62,816 bases of DNA from an uncultured Opitutia bacterium (GCA_903840415.1 CAIMFY010000040.1:1-62816); one strand, 5' to 3'. Positions 28,679 through 37,737 are shown, counted from the first letter of the stretch. The notes: generated by a model not told the origin, from the letters alone. Numbers and translations are program-made.

Positions 28679-29409
28679 CGCTTCCGCGCCACGATGAAGA
28701 TCGAGCTGCCAAACGGCAGCGCGCCGAACGTCTCCAGCCATGCGCGCTCCATCGCCATCGCTCCGCGAAACACCGTCTCAATCGGAGCCGGGAAAAGGCT
28801 CACGTCGCTGCCGTCCCGAGGCGCCGGCCACAGTTTCCGTCGCACAACTACCAGTGGCAGTGGCAGGGCGTTCCAGTGCGTGCCCCGCGTCGCCGTAAAG
28901 CCCGCTGCGCCCACCTTTGCGAGCAATTCCTTCCGACCATAGCGCCGACGCGAGTGCACCGCTTCGTCGTGATAGGACCACAGCCAGCGATACGCCGGCA
29001 CGTTGAGCACGACCATGCCGCCCGGTCGCAGTACGCGGAAAAACTCCCGCAACGCCGCCGCATCGTCGTCCACGTGGTAGAGCACATCGGCCGACACCAC
29101 CGCGTCAAAACTCGCGTCCGCTAAAGGCAACGCGGTCACGTTCGCCGCGCGGATTTCGGCGCCCGCAGTGCGCTCACGGGCGAGTTCATAGGCGAGCGGC
29201 TCCACATCGACGCCCGTCCAACGCCAGTTCGCATGGCGCGACGCGAGCCGCCGGATCAGTCCACCGGTGCCACAGCCGGCATCGAGGATAGAACCACCCG
29301 CAGGGCCGAGGCCCGCGATCAGCGTCCGCTCGACGTGCCCGTGCAATGCCCGAAAATACCACATCCGATCCTCGACCTCGGCGAGTTTGCGGTATTCGGC
29401 GGCTTCCAT
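28675..29409 (-). CDS. Class I SAM-dependent methyltransferase
   Basis: A 244-residue protein with a classical motif I, ILDAGCGTGGLIR, followed by G-V-D-V-E-P, a V-V-S-A-D-V-L-Y-H-V-D-D motif IV region and L-R-P-G-G-M-V-V-L-N-V-P. The ending resembles methyltransferases found near dolichol-phosphate-mannose-type genes. The R-M-W-Y-F-R-A-L-H segment at the N-terminus is typical of this subgroup. It heads the minus-strand run ending with the ArnC/GtrB-like gene and is divergent from a GT4 gene. Confidence 0.82.
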   Translation of the reverse strand: MEAAEYRKLAEVEDRMWYFRALHGHVERTLIAGLGPAGGSILDAGCGTGGLIRRLASRHANWRWTGVDVEPLAYELARERTAGAEIRAANVTALPLADASFDAVVSADVLYHVDDDAAALREFFRVLRPGGMVVLNVPAYRWLWSYHDEAVHSRRRYGRKELLAKVGAAGFTATRGTHWNALPLPLVVVRRKLWPAPRDGSDVSLFPAPIETVFRGAMAMERAWLETFGALPFGSSIFIVARKR

Positions 29410-29482
29410 GTCGGGCGAGAGAAACGACCGCGTTATGTTTTGCCAAGGTAAACGCGGCGCCTTTCGCTCTCACTCTCACGAC

Positions 29483-31126
29483 ATGCGTTCCGCCCACCGC
29501 ACGCCTCCCGCTGGCGGCGCCTACTCCCGGCGCTTCACCGACTACGCCGGCCTCTTCTTCGATGAATTCGCCCTCGACTCCGCGTGGATTCGCGAGACGG
29601 CGCGCGTGCGATTGCCACCGCTCGACGGCGCACCCGCGCTCATCATCCGGGGAGAATTTCGGCCACACCCGGCCGCCGTCGGGCTCGAAGCCGCCGCCCC
29701 CAGCCTCACGGTCCTCGTCAACGATCAACCCGCCGGCGCGCTGGATCAGCTGGCTCCGGGTCCGTGGGAACTACGAGTCGCCGTGCCCGCCGATGCCAAA
29801 ATTACCCTCACCTTGCGGCTCGGCGGCACGGGTTTCACCAACCTGCTCGCGTGGCTCGGCCGCGTCACTGGCCTCGGTTCGCTGCAGCGTTTCCGCGCAC
29901 AAAACAAAAACCGCCGGCTCCGCGTGCAAGCGATCACGCTGCCGGATGGTGAAATCATTTTCGATTTCGCGCGGCGCGATGCCCCCTACTCGCCGGCCTA
30001 CGCGCGCAAACACGTGAAGTTCGGCCTCAACATCGTCGGCTTCCTCGCCGCCGATCTCGGCGTCGGCGAATCCGCCCGGTGCATGGTGCGCGCCGCCGAC
30101 GCCGCCGCGATCCCGACGGCGCTCGTGCCGCTCAAGCTCAACTGCAAAAACCGCCTCGGCGATCAGACTTACGCCGCGCGCCTGCAGGACACCAATCCGC
30201 ACCGGGTCAACGTCGTCCACATCGATCCGCCGGCTTCGCGCGACATCGATCACCACCACGGACTGAGTTTCCGCGCCGGCAAATACAACATCGGTTACTT
30301 CGCGTGGGAGCTGCCGGAGTTTCCCGACGCGTGGGCGCCGAGCTTCGATTTCTACGACGAGATCTGGTGCCCGAGCGATTTCACCGCTGCCGCGATCGCG
30401 ATGAAATCGCCGCTCCCGGTGCTAACGATGCCGCACGCCATTTCGTTTGCCCGGCCGATGGAAACGACCACGGCGCTGCGCGCGCGCTTCGCTTTGCCCG
30501 CCGACCAGTTTCTTTTTCTCACGCTCTTCGATTTCAATTCCTACGCGGAGCGAAAAAATCCGCGTGCCGTCATCGCCGCGTTTCGCCAGTCGGGCCTCGC
30601 GACCGCCGGCGGCGCCCTTGTCGTGAAAGTGCAGAATGCCGCAGCCAACCCCGCCGACTTCGCCGCGTTGCAGGCCAGCGTGAGTGATCTGCCGGGCACG
30701 GTGCTGCTCGCCGAGACGCTCTCGCGCGCCGACATTTATGCGCTTGAGGCTGCGTGCGACTGTTTCGTCTCGCTCCATCGCTCTGAAGGCTTCGGTCTCG
30801 CCGTCGCCGAAAGCATGTTTCTCGGCAAGCCCGTCATCGCGACCGACTGGTCCGCGACCGCCGAATTTGTCGACGACACCAACGGCTGCCCGGTCCGCGC
30901 GCCGCTCGTAACACTCGCCGAAAACCACGGCCCCTACGCGAAAGGTTCGACGTGGGCCGATCCCGATCCGGCGCACGCGGCGAAGTGGATGAAAACACTT
31001 TACACCGATCGCGCGCTCGCCTCCCGGCTCGGCGCCGCGGCGCGCAAGACAATCGAAGCGCGGTTCGCGCCCGCCGTCATCGGCGCGCGCTACCGCCGCC
31101 GCCTCGAAGCGATCGCGACGTTCTGA
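29483..31126 (+). CDS. GT4 glycosyltransferase with N-terminal beta domain
   Basis: A 547-residue protein. The first 170 residues look like a beta-sandwich (alternating hydrophobic strands, P-W-E-L-R-V-A-V-P). The C-terminal 370 residues form a GT-B fold with H-I-D-P-P-A, the loop I-G-Y-F-A-W-E-L, E-R-K-N-P in the donor domain, and the E-x7-E motif in E-G-F-G-L-A-V-A-E-S. GT4 enzymes use nucleotide sugars and retain the anomeric configuration. The beta domain is unusual for a cytoplasmic GT4. The start is the ATG nearest the first strand; upstream codons overlap the divergent gene. Confidence 0.78.
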   Translation: MRSAHRTPPAGGAYSRRFTDYAGLFFDEFALDSAWIRETARVRLPPLDGAPALIIRGEFRPHPAAVGLEAAAPSLTVLVNDQPAGALDQLAPGPWELRVAVPADAKITLTLRLGGTGFTNLLAWLGRVTGLGSLQRFRAQNKNRRLRVQAITLPDGEIIFDFARRDAPYSPAYARKHVKFGLNIVGFLAADLGVGESARCMVRAADAAAIPTALVPLKLNCKNRLGDQTYAARLQDTNPHRVNVVHIDPPASRDIDHHHGLSFRAGKYNIGYFAWELPEFPDAWAPSFDFYDEIWCPSDFTAAAIAMKSPLPVLTMPHAISFARPMETTTALRARFALPADQFLFLTLFDFNSYAERKNPRAVIAAFRQSGLATAGGALVVKVQNAAANPADFAALQASVSDLPGTVLLAETLSRADIYALEAACDCFVSLHRSEGFGLAVAESMFLGKPVIATDWSATAEFVDDTNGCPVRAPLVTLAENHGPYAKGSTWADPDPAHAAKWMKTLYTDRALASRLGAAARKTIEARFAPAVIGARYRRRLEAIATF

Positions 31127-31133
31127 TTTTTCC

Positions 31134-31892
31134 ATGCCGACCTTTTCCGATCCCAAGCAAGGCGAACGCGAATACTTCGCCCGCATCGGCGAGGCCGGCC
31201 GGCTCCACGCGCGGCGCAAGCCGTTTAGCGACGAAAACTGCACGCACTACCTGATCAATATCAGCGTGTTTCTCTCGCTCATGCGGCCGCCGCCGGCGCG
31301 CATCGTCGAATTCGGCTGCGGCACCGGCTGGCTCAGTCTGATCTTTGCGGAGCGCGGCTACCAAGTCGTCGGCATCGACATCTCGCCCGATGCCATCGCG
31401 ATCGCGGAGGAGTTGCGCGTGGAGCGTCAACTGGCCCACGCCTCGTTTCGCACCGCCGACTACGAAGAGGTGAAGATCGATCCGCCGGCGGATTATGTTA
31501 TTTTTCACGACGCGCTGCACCACGCCGAGTCCGAGGACGCCGCGATGCGCGCCGCCTATGCCGCGCTCGCCCCCGGCGGCCTGATGATTTGCATCGAGCC
31601 GGGCGACGGGCACAGCCAGTCGTCGACCTCGCTCCACGCCGTGAAGGAATTTGGCGTGCATGAGAAGGACATGCCGCCGCGGAAAATCATCCGACACGCG
31701 CGGGCCGCCGGGTTTCGCCGGCACATGGTGCTGCCGTGGCCGTGGGACCACATGCGGTTTATTTACCGGCCAGCCTACGCGCGGGCTACCAGCCCCAGCG
31801 ATCTGCGCGGGCGAAAATTTCTCGGGATGTGGCGGGCGCTGCGAAATCTTTTCCGCAACCGCGCCCAAGGCGTAGTGTTGCTGTGGAAGTAG
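31134..31892 (+). CDS. Class I SAM-dependent methyltransferase
   Basis: A 252-residue protein with motif I IVEFGCGTGWLSLIF, an acidic G-I-D-I-S-P-D-A strand end, and F-H-D-A-L-H-H-A-E-S. It belongs to the methyltransf_11/25 type and starts seven bases after the GT4, so they are probably co-transcribed. Its TAG stop is the head of a palindromic element shared with the convergent gene. The substrate is unknown. Confidence 0.8.
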   Translation: MPTFSDPKQGEREYFARIGEAGRLHARRKPFSDENCTHYLINISVFLSLMRPPPARIVEFGCGTGWLSLIFAERGYQVVGIDISPDAIAIAEELRVERQLAHASFRTADYEEVKIDPPADYVIFHDALHHAESEDAAMRAAYAALAPGGLMICIEPGDGHSQSSTSLHAVKEFGVHEKDMPPRKIIRHARAAGFRRHMVLPWPWDHMRFIYRPAYARATSPSDLRGRKFLGMWRALRNLFRNRAQGVVLLWK

Positions 31893-31944
31893 CGCGGGCG
31901 TCCTGCCAGCCATTCTGCATTTGCCGGCTGGCAGCCGGCGCTAC
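31889..31944. repeat. GTAG...CTAC palindromic element bridging two convergent stop codons
   Basis: The left arm begins GTAGCGCGGGCG and ends CTGCCAGCC; the right arm begins GGCTGGCAG and ends GGCGCTAC. Nine bases pair perfectly around a 14-base centre, and the outer GTAGCG/CGCTAC also pair. Both genes take their TAG stop from the two ends. It may also act as a bidirectional terminator, although no T-tract follows. Confidence 0.7.
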
Positions 31945-32915
31945 TTCGCGAGCTTGCGCAACCACATCTGGCCACCGCCATCGCGCGCACAGAGCGGCAT
32001 CTGCTGGCGGATAAAATTTTCCCGCTTGATCGAAAGCCAGGTGGTGAACAGTTCGATCCGCCAGGCGGTGTTATACATCAGGAAGGCCCGCAGCAGGTAT
32101 TGCTCGTTCCAGGCGCGGCCCTGCTCCAGCCAGTCGCGGGGATATTCGAGGTTACCCGCGATGTCGTGGATGTGAACGAGCACGCCGGGCGCGAGCACCG
32201 GCAGCACTTCGAAGAAGAGCCGGTTCACATCACTGCCGATTTTGCTGACGTGCGACGAGTCGATGAAGAGCACGTCGTTCTCGCGGAGAGTGGCGAATAC
32301 CTCCAGCGGCACCTCCTGCACGCGACGTTCGATCAAGGTCGCGCGGATCGTGTCGCCCTCGCGCAGCAAGGGTCGCAGCCGCGACATGTCCGGATCGATG
32401 AACGTGAAGTTCACGGCGCCGCCGAGCACGTGGTCATTGAGGTCGAGCATCGCCGCCGAACTGAGGCCCGACCCGACTTCGATGATGCGCTGCGGACGCG
32501 CCTCGCGCAGCATTCCATAGAGCATGATCGCATCGTAGGGACCGTAGGAGCCGTTATCTAAATGGAAGCGACGACCGACCATCGGTTGCTCGGGAAACGG
32601 TTGCTCGGCGTAGTAACTGGCGAAGCGCTCAAGCCGCGCAAACTGCTCCGCTTCGTTCAGGTCTAAAGCAGGAAACGGCGGACCGAAGGCGCTGCGCTCA
32701 AACACATCGGCAATTTCCTCCATCGACGGTAACGGCGAATAAAAATGCCCGGGTGGAAAAAATTTTAGCCACGGCGCGACTGCGGCCCGCTCGGACTCGA
32801 GCACCGCCAAGTGGCCCCGCAGCGTATCGCGTTCGAGAGTGAGTTTTTGCTTTTTCTCCTCGAGCAACCGGTAGGACGGAATCAGCCGGAGCAGCCGCTT
32901 CAAGGTCGGGCTCAT
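31941..32915 (-). CDS. Methyltransferase-like protein with N-terminal coiled coil
   Basis: A 324-residue protein. Residues 15-45 are rich in E, K, R and L and are predicted coiled coil. A SAM-binding-like motif I, IIEVGSGLSSAAML, follows at about 143, then F-I-D-P-D and D-V-L-F-I-D-S-S-H-V, resembling methyltransf_24-type enzymes. It is followed in the same direction from the upstream GT-C-like gene by only ten bases. The coiled coil suggests oligomerisation or docking to the membrane glycosyltransferase (inference). Confidence 0.72.
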   Translation of the reverse strand: MSPTLKRLLRLIPSYRLLEEKKQKLTLERDTLRGHLAVLESERAAVAPWLKFFPPGHFYSPLPSMEEIADVFERSAFGPPFPALDLNEAEQFARLERFASYYAEQPFPEQPMVGRRFHLDNGSYGPYDAIMLYGMLREARPQRIIEVGSGLSSAAMLDLNDHVLGGAVNFTFIDPDMSRLRPLLREGDTIRATLIERRVQEVPLEVFATLRENDVLFIDSSHVSKIGSDVNRLFFEVLPVLAPGVLVHIHDIAGNLEYPRDWLEQGRAWNEQYLLRAFLMYNTAWRIELFTTWLSIKRENFIRQQMPLCARDGGGQMWLRKLAK

Positions 32916-32925
32916 CGCGGTGGCA

Positions 32926-34539
32926 TTAGGGTCCAGCCGCGGGCTTCGCGACGAGCGTCAGATTGGAAATCATGAAAGCCATCTTTCGCGGATCAGCGTC
33001 CACTGGGTGGGCCGGTTTATCCGTGGTAAACGACAAAATGGTTTCGCCCAATGGCACCGTCACACCGAATTGAAATTTCGCCGACAGCGCGCCTAGTTCG
33101 CCCGACCACACCATCGCATCATTCGCGCGGGCCGCCGTCGCGGGCCCCACGCTGATGCGCAGCCGCCGTGCATCAAGGGCAGAGGTCGCGTGACCTGCGC
33201 AGGTGATGAGGAGCGGGCCGCCAGCATGGTTGTGAATGCGCAGTTCCGACTGGCCTGAACTCCACCGCCAGCGCAGGCCGCCGCTGCCTTCTGCGCCATA
33301 CCAACCGCCGGTCCGCTCAATCTTCAGTGCTGAGATCAGTTCGCCCGGCGCCTCCACGGTGTAGAATTCCCGCGGTGGCGAAAATTCATTGAAGGCCGCG
33401 AGGACTGTGAGGTTGCCCGCGAGGAGCACGGCGAACCAACGCGCGCCGCGCGGGACGAGCACATTGAACGCGAGCGTCATCGGCAGAAGCACCCGGGCGG
33501 CCGCGCCCGGAAAACCTTCCCACACGGGCGTGGAAATAAACATTAGCAGCACAGCAAATGTGGCGCCGACCCGCCACCAGATTTCCCGGGGCCGCCACCG
33601 CAAAACGAAAAATAAAAACTGCACGGTGAGCGCGAGCGTGACGGCGAGCGTCGCGCGACTCACGGCGCGGCCGGGATGCTCCATCATCGCGTTTGCGACG
33701 GCGCCCCATTTTTCGGCGAGACCCGCGAGCGGCAGTGTAAAATTATTCAAACCCGTTTCGTTCGCCGGCCCCAACCGCCACCGCAGGTAAATCACCCATA
33801 CGAGGAGCGGTAGTGCCGCCGCCACCACCGCGCGGACGCAGAGCCGCCAGCCAGCGCGATTGTTGCGGTCGCCGGGCGCAAACATCGTTGACACCAACAA
33901 ACTCGTCTCCCGCCCGAGACCGGCAAGTCCGAGCAACACGGAGGCGCGCCACTTTCGACCCTCCTCCCACGCCGCCAAAGCTAGCGCAAGCAACAACAAA
34001 GCCGGGCCATCCACGAGAGAATCGCGCACGCTCATGCAAACGCCATGGGAAAACATCATGCTGAACCAGCGGAAGAAATTTCCCCAACTCGTCGCCGGAA
34101 ACCAGCGGAGCAACACCCACGCGAGGCCGAACCAACTCACGACATTGAGCAACGCAAACGCCTGCACAATCCACGCGGGCTGGTCGAGCCCTGCCGCCCA
34201 CGCCACCCAGCAAAACAAGATCCGCCGTGCACGATATGGCAGGTTGTCGATCGCGGTCGCCAGCCGGGGATTCTGCAGCGTCGGATAAAGCGCCAGCTGG
34301 ACATAATAGGCGCCGTCGTAGCCGGCCGAGTCCTCATAGACGAAGTGCGGCACGTTGCGCAGTTTCGTCATCTGCCGCTGGTTGATCGCGTCGCCGATGG
34401 AAATGAGGCTCGTGAATCCGGTGCCCGGCGCGTAAAATTGCATGATCGCCCAGCCGAACAGGATCACGCACGCCAAGTAGGCGGCCCGCACGCTCCCAAC
34501 CAGTGGCCGGCGGAGCGCAACGGCCTCGACCGCGCTCAT
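32926..34539 (-). CDS. GT-C-like membrane protein, paralogue of the 36.2 kb protein
   Basis: A 537-residue polytopic protein. The first outer loop holds G-Y-D-G-A-Y-Y-V-Q-L-A-L with N-L-P-Y-R-A-R-R-I-L, near identical in layout to G-Y-D-G-L-Y-Y-A-Q-L-A-L...F-A-Y-R-A-R-R-I-L of the protein at 36.2 kb. G-R-E-T-S-L-L is another shared motif. The C-terminal about 115 residues are an extracytoplasmic beta domain with L-R-W-R-W-S-S-G. The 61 codons upstream of the chosen ATG are low-quality and overlap the divergent promoter region. Confidence 0.72.
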   Translation of the reverse strand: MSAVEAVALRRPLVGSVRAAYLACVILFGWAIMQFYAPGTGFTSLISIGDAINQRQMTKLRNVPHFVYEDSAGYDGAYYVQLALYPTLQNPRLATAIDNLPYRARRILFCWVAWAAGLDQPAWIVQAFALLNVVSWFGLAWVLLRWFPATSWGNFFRWFSMMFSHGVCMSVRDSLVDGPALLLLALALAAWEEGRKWRASVLLGLAGLGRETSLLVSTMFAPGDRNNRAGWRLCVRAVVAAALPLLVWVIYLRWRLGPANETGLNNFTLPLAGLAEKWGAVANAMMEHPGRAVSRATLAVTLALTVQFLFFVLRWRPREIWWRVGATFAVLLMFISTPVWEGFPGAAARVLLPMTLAFNVLVPRGARWFAVLLAGNLTVLAAFNEFSPPREFYTVEAPGELISALKIERTGGWYGAEGSGGLRWRWSSGQSELRIHNHAGGPLLITCAGHATSALDARRLRISVGPATAARANDAMVWSGELGALSAKFQFGVTVPLGETILSFTTDKPAHPVDADPRKMAFMISNLTLVAKPAAGP

Positions 34540-34648
34540 CCGCGACGCCGCGCGCCGTGCGCCGGGTGGGGTGCAACAGGGCAATGCGGGCGCTTGTCTT
34601 CCAAAATTCTCACGTGCAGTTTTCGGCATCACAGAACGCACGCGCCTC

Positions 34649-36178
34649 ATGTCAAATCCGAATCCTCCCGTCCCCGTCGCCCGTGCGCCACGCTGGCTCG
34701 TCTGGCTCGGGCTCCTCGCCATGGTCGGTTACGGAATATTCATCGAGCACAATTATTCCATCGTCGCGGGTGGCTCCGACTCCTCCGGTTACTTGAACAG
34801 CGCGCGTCTCTTTGCCGCCGGTCAATTGCAGACCGCGGTGCGCGCCCCGGCGGAATTCGGTCCCGTCGCCACGCTCAACCGGATGCATTTCGTCCCGCTT
34901 GGCTTCTGGCCTTATCCGAACGATCTCAAGCTCACGCCCACCTACCCCACCGGGTTGCCGATTCATTTCGCGCTGGCGTCCCTGCTGACCGACTGGACCA
35001 CGGGCCCGCGACTGATCGGGCTGTTCGCCGCGCTGGGCGCAGTCGGAATGTGCTATGCAGTCGGGCGCGAACTCGGACTCGACGCCCGCCTCGCGGTCGC
35101 GGGAACCGTGGCGCTCGCCGTCTGCCCCGTGTTTCTCTTTACGTCGTTTCAGCCGATGAGCGACACACTCGCCGGCACCTGGTGCCTCGTGGCGGTGTGG
35201 ACGGCCCTGCGCGCGCGCCGCGGCAACGGCTGGGCGGCAGCGTGCGGCACGGCCTTTGCGGCGGCCGTGCTCGTGCGGCCCACCAACTTGATCGTGCTCC
35301 CGGCACTCGTGGTGCTGCTGGGGCTTGACTGGAAACGACTCGCCCTCGCCACCCTTGGCGGGTTGCCCGGCGTCGTATGGCTCGCATTCTACAACCACGC
35401 GCTTTACGGCGGCGCGCTGCGGTCGGGTTATGGCGACTGGCTGTCCGCCTTCGCGTGGTCGTGGGGCCCGCCGACCGCGTGGCATTTCGTCAAATGGCTC
35501 GCGCTGCTGCTGCCCGCGCCACTCCTGCTGCTGCCGTTCGCCGCGCTCGCCCGAAGCGAGACGCGCACGCGGCACCTGCTCGCCCTCGCGGTGTGGTTCG
35601 CCGCGGTCACCGGCCTCTATGCGTTCTACGAAGTCTCACACGAAGTCTGGTGGTGCCTCCGCTTCATCGTGCCCGCGCTCCCTGCGCTGATTCTCGCCGG
35701 CCTGCTCGGAGTCGAGGCACTCGCCCAACGCCGGGCGGAAGCGCAGCAGGATCGCTTCCGGTCGTGGGCCGCGCTCACGATCGCGCTCTGGGCGGTCGGT
35801 GTCTCCGTATTTTGGACCCGCCACTATGCGATCATGGACACCAAGAACGGCGAAAAGATTTTCTCGAAGACCTGCGCTGCCGTGCGTGAACAGGTTCCGC
35901 CGGGCACGCTGATCACCACCATGACCTTCAGCGGCGCTTTTTATTACTACACGGATTTCAGCATCCTTCGCTGGGATCTTGTCGAGCCCGCGGAATTTGC
36001 GCGGTATGCCGCACTCGCTCGAAAGGCCGGCCGCGCGATTGTGGCCGTCGACTACAAGTTTGAGGAAAAGCGGATGATTGAGGAGCACTGCCCCGGCAAC
36101 TGGGTGAAAATTGGCGAGGTATTTGACGCCGACATCTGGCGGCTCACGCCCGCTGTGGCGACCACCGCATCCAAATGA
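34649..36178 (+). CDS. GT-C-like (GT39-type) membrane protein
   Basis: A 509-residue protein with about 11 hydrophobic segments. S-D-S-S-G-Y-L-N-S-A-R after the first helix is the acidic outer-loop motif, followed by P-T-Y-P-T-G-L-P, like the acidic and P-x-Y-P motifs in GT39/PMT-type proteins. The C-terminal domain after the last helix is soluble (I-V-A-V-D-Y-K-F-E-E-K-R). It is coupled (ATGA) to the next GT-C-like gene and is divergent from a paralogue of that gene; it is related only in fold to its neighbours. Confidence 0.72.
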   Translation: MSNPNPPVPVARAPRWLVWLGLLAMVGYGIFIEHNYSIVAGGSDSSGYLNSARLFAAGQLQTAVRAPAEFGPVATLNRMHFVPLGFWPYPNDLKLTPTYPTGLPIHFALASLLTDWTTGPRLIGLFAALGAVGMCYAVGRELGLDARLAVAGTVALAVCPVFLFTSFQPMSDTLAGTWCLVAVWTALRARRGNGWAAACGTAFAAAVLVRPTNLIVLPALVVLLGLDWKRLALATLGGLPGVVWLAFYNHALYGGALRSGYGDWLSAFAWSWGPPTAWHFVKWLALLLPAPLLLLPFAALARSETRTRHLLALAVWFAAVTGLYAFYEVSHEVWWCLRFIVPALPALILAGLLGVEALAQRRAEAQQDRFRSWAALTIALWAVGVSVFWTRHYAIMDTKNGEKIFSKTCAAVREQVPPGTLITTMTFSGAFYYYTDFSILRWDLVEPAEFARYAALARKAGRAIVAVDYKFEEKRMIEEHCPGNWVKIGEVFDADIWRLTPAVATTASK

Positions 36179-37734
36179 TCCCCTCTCCTTCGCGTCGCCG
36201 CTGGCTCGTGCCACTCGCCGGCCTCGCCGCAGTCGCTGCGTTTCTTCTGCTGGTCGCACGCTTCTGGCATCCGGTTTATGGGTTCACCGCGCTCATCCAG
36301 CTCGACGCGTCGAACGACGAAGTAAAACTCACCGCGTTTCGCGAACTTCCCGTTTTCGTCCACCGCCACAACGGCGGTTACGACGGCCTCTACTACGCCC
36401 AGCTCGCCCTCGATCCGAGCCTGCGCGATCCGCAATTGCGCGGCGCGATCGACAACTTTGCGTATCGCGCCCGCCGCATCCTGCCGCCGGCGTTGGCGTG
36501 GACGCTCGGCGCGGGTCGGCCCGAGTGGATCGTGAAAATTTATCCGCTGCTTAACCTCGCGGCGTGGCTCGCTCTCGCCGCGATGCTGTGGCGGCTGCTT
36601 GCGGTCGAAAACGCCCGTGGGCTCCTCCCGTGGGTGGGTGTGCTTTTCTCCGCCGGTGCGCTCGTCAGTGTGCGCCTCGCGCTGACCGATCTCGTCGCGC
36701 TCGCCATTCTCACCGGTGCACTTTGGGCCGTGGAGCGAGAGCGGAAAAAATCCGCGCTCTTCGGGCTCGCTGCCGCAGCACTCGCGAGAGAAACATCACT
36801 GCTCGCGTTCACGGGACTCATCGAGCGACCGTGGTTTTCCGCGAAAAATCTTCTGCGCGCGCTGGCCGCCGTCGCCCCGCTGGCGGCGTGGCTCGCCTAC
36901 GTGCGGTGGCGCGTCGGCCCAGCGGACCAAGGTTGGGATAACCTCACAGTGCCCGGCGCCGGTTTCGTCGAAAAATGGCACGCAGCCCTCAGCGCCACGC
37001 AGACGCTTCCGGACAAACTGCTCGCGTGGACGACAGTGCTGGCGACGCTCGGACTCACGGTGCAGGCGGTGTTTATCGTCGCCCGCCCGCAGCTCGACGA
37101 TCGCTGGTGGCGCGTCGGCATCGCATATGTCGCGCTGATGCTCGTCCTCGGTCGCGCGGTGTGGGAGGATTTTCCCGGCGCGGCGATGCGCGTGCTGCTG
37201 CCGCTCACGCTGGCGTTCAACGTCCTCGCGCATCGCGTGCGGGCACCGATCGTGTGGCTGCTCGTCGGCAACCTCGGGGTGTTCGCCGGATTGCTCGCGT
37301 GGCGCGACACTCCGTTTGCCGCCCAGGAACTCGCTGCCGCGCGCGCCGGCGACACCGCCGCCATCGTGCGGTCCGGCGAAGGTTGGTTTCCGATCGAGCG
37401 GCACGGTCGGCAAACGTGGCAGTGGACCAAGGACCGCGGCGCGATCGTCGTCGAGACTTGGTCGCGCACGCGGCCAGTAACAGTGGAACTCGAGTTTGCC
37501 CTCCGCAGTCTGGTGCCGCGCACCATCGTGCTACGGCAGGAAGGCCACGATTTGTGGCGAACCGAAGTCGGCAACACGCTGGCGACGCACCATCTCACTG
37601 TGCCGATCGCGGCGGGTCACGGCACGATTGAGTTTTCGACCGACACTCCTGGCATCCGCGAAAGCGCTGCGCCCGACGCGCGTTCGCTGGCGTTTGCGCT
37701 TTATGATCTGCGGGTGTCGGTGGCAGAAAAGTAA
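36175..37734 (+). CDS. GT-C-like membrane protein with C-terminal WQWT beta domain
   Basis: A 519-residue polytopic paralogue of the protein encoded at 32.9-34.5 kb on the other strand. Shared features are the GYDGLYYAQLAL loop, A-R-E-T-S-L-L, V-W-E-D-F-P-G-A-A-M-R-V-L-L-P-L-T-L-A-F-N, and the C-terminal beta domain starting at T-W-Q-W-T-K-D-R-G. The start overlaps the previous gene. Two such copies flanking a different GT-C gene look like an inverted duplication. The role is probably addition of a lipid-linked sugar. Confidence 0.72.
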   Translation: MIPSPSRRRWLVPLAGLAAVAAFLLLVARFWHPVYGFTALIQLDASNDEVKLTAFRELPVFVHRHNGGYDGLYYAQLALDPSLRDPQLRGAIDNFAYRARRILPPALAWTLGAGRPEWIVKIYPLLNLAAWLALAAMLWRLLAVENARGLLPWVGVLFSAGALVSVRLALTDLVALAILTGALWAVERERKKSALFGLAAAALARETSLLAFTGLIERPWFSAKNLLRALAAVAPLAAWLAYVRWRVGPADQGWDNLTVPGAGFVEKWHAALSATQTLPDKLLAWTTVLATLGLTVQAVFIVARPQLDDRWWRVGIAYVALMLVLGRAVWEDFPGAAMRVLLPLTLAFNVLAHRVRAPIVWLLVGNLGVFAGLLAWRDTPFAAQELAAARAGDTAAIVRSGEGWFPIERHGRQTWQWTKDRGAIVVETWSRTRPVTVELEFALRSLVPRTIVLRQEGHDLWRTEVGNTLATHHLTVPIAAGHGTIEFSTDTPGIRESAAPDARSLAFALYDLRVSVAEK

Positions 37735-37737
37735 ACC

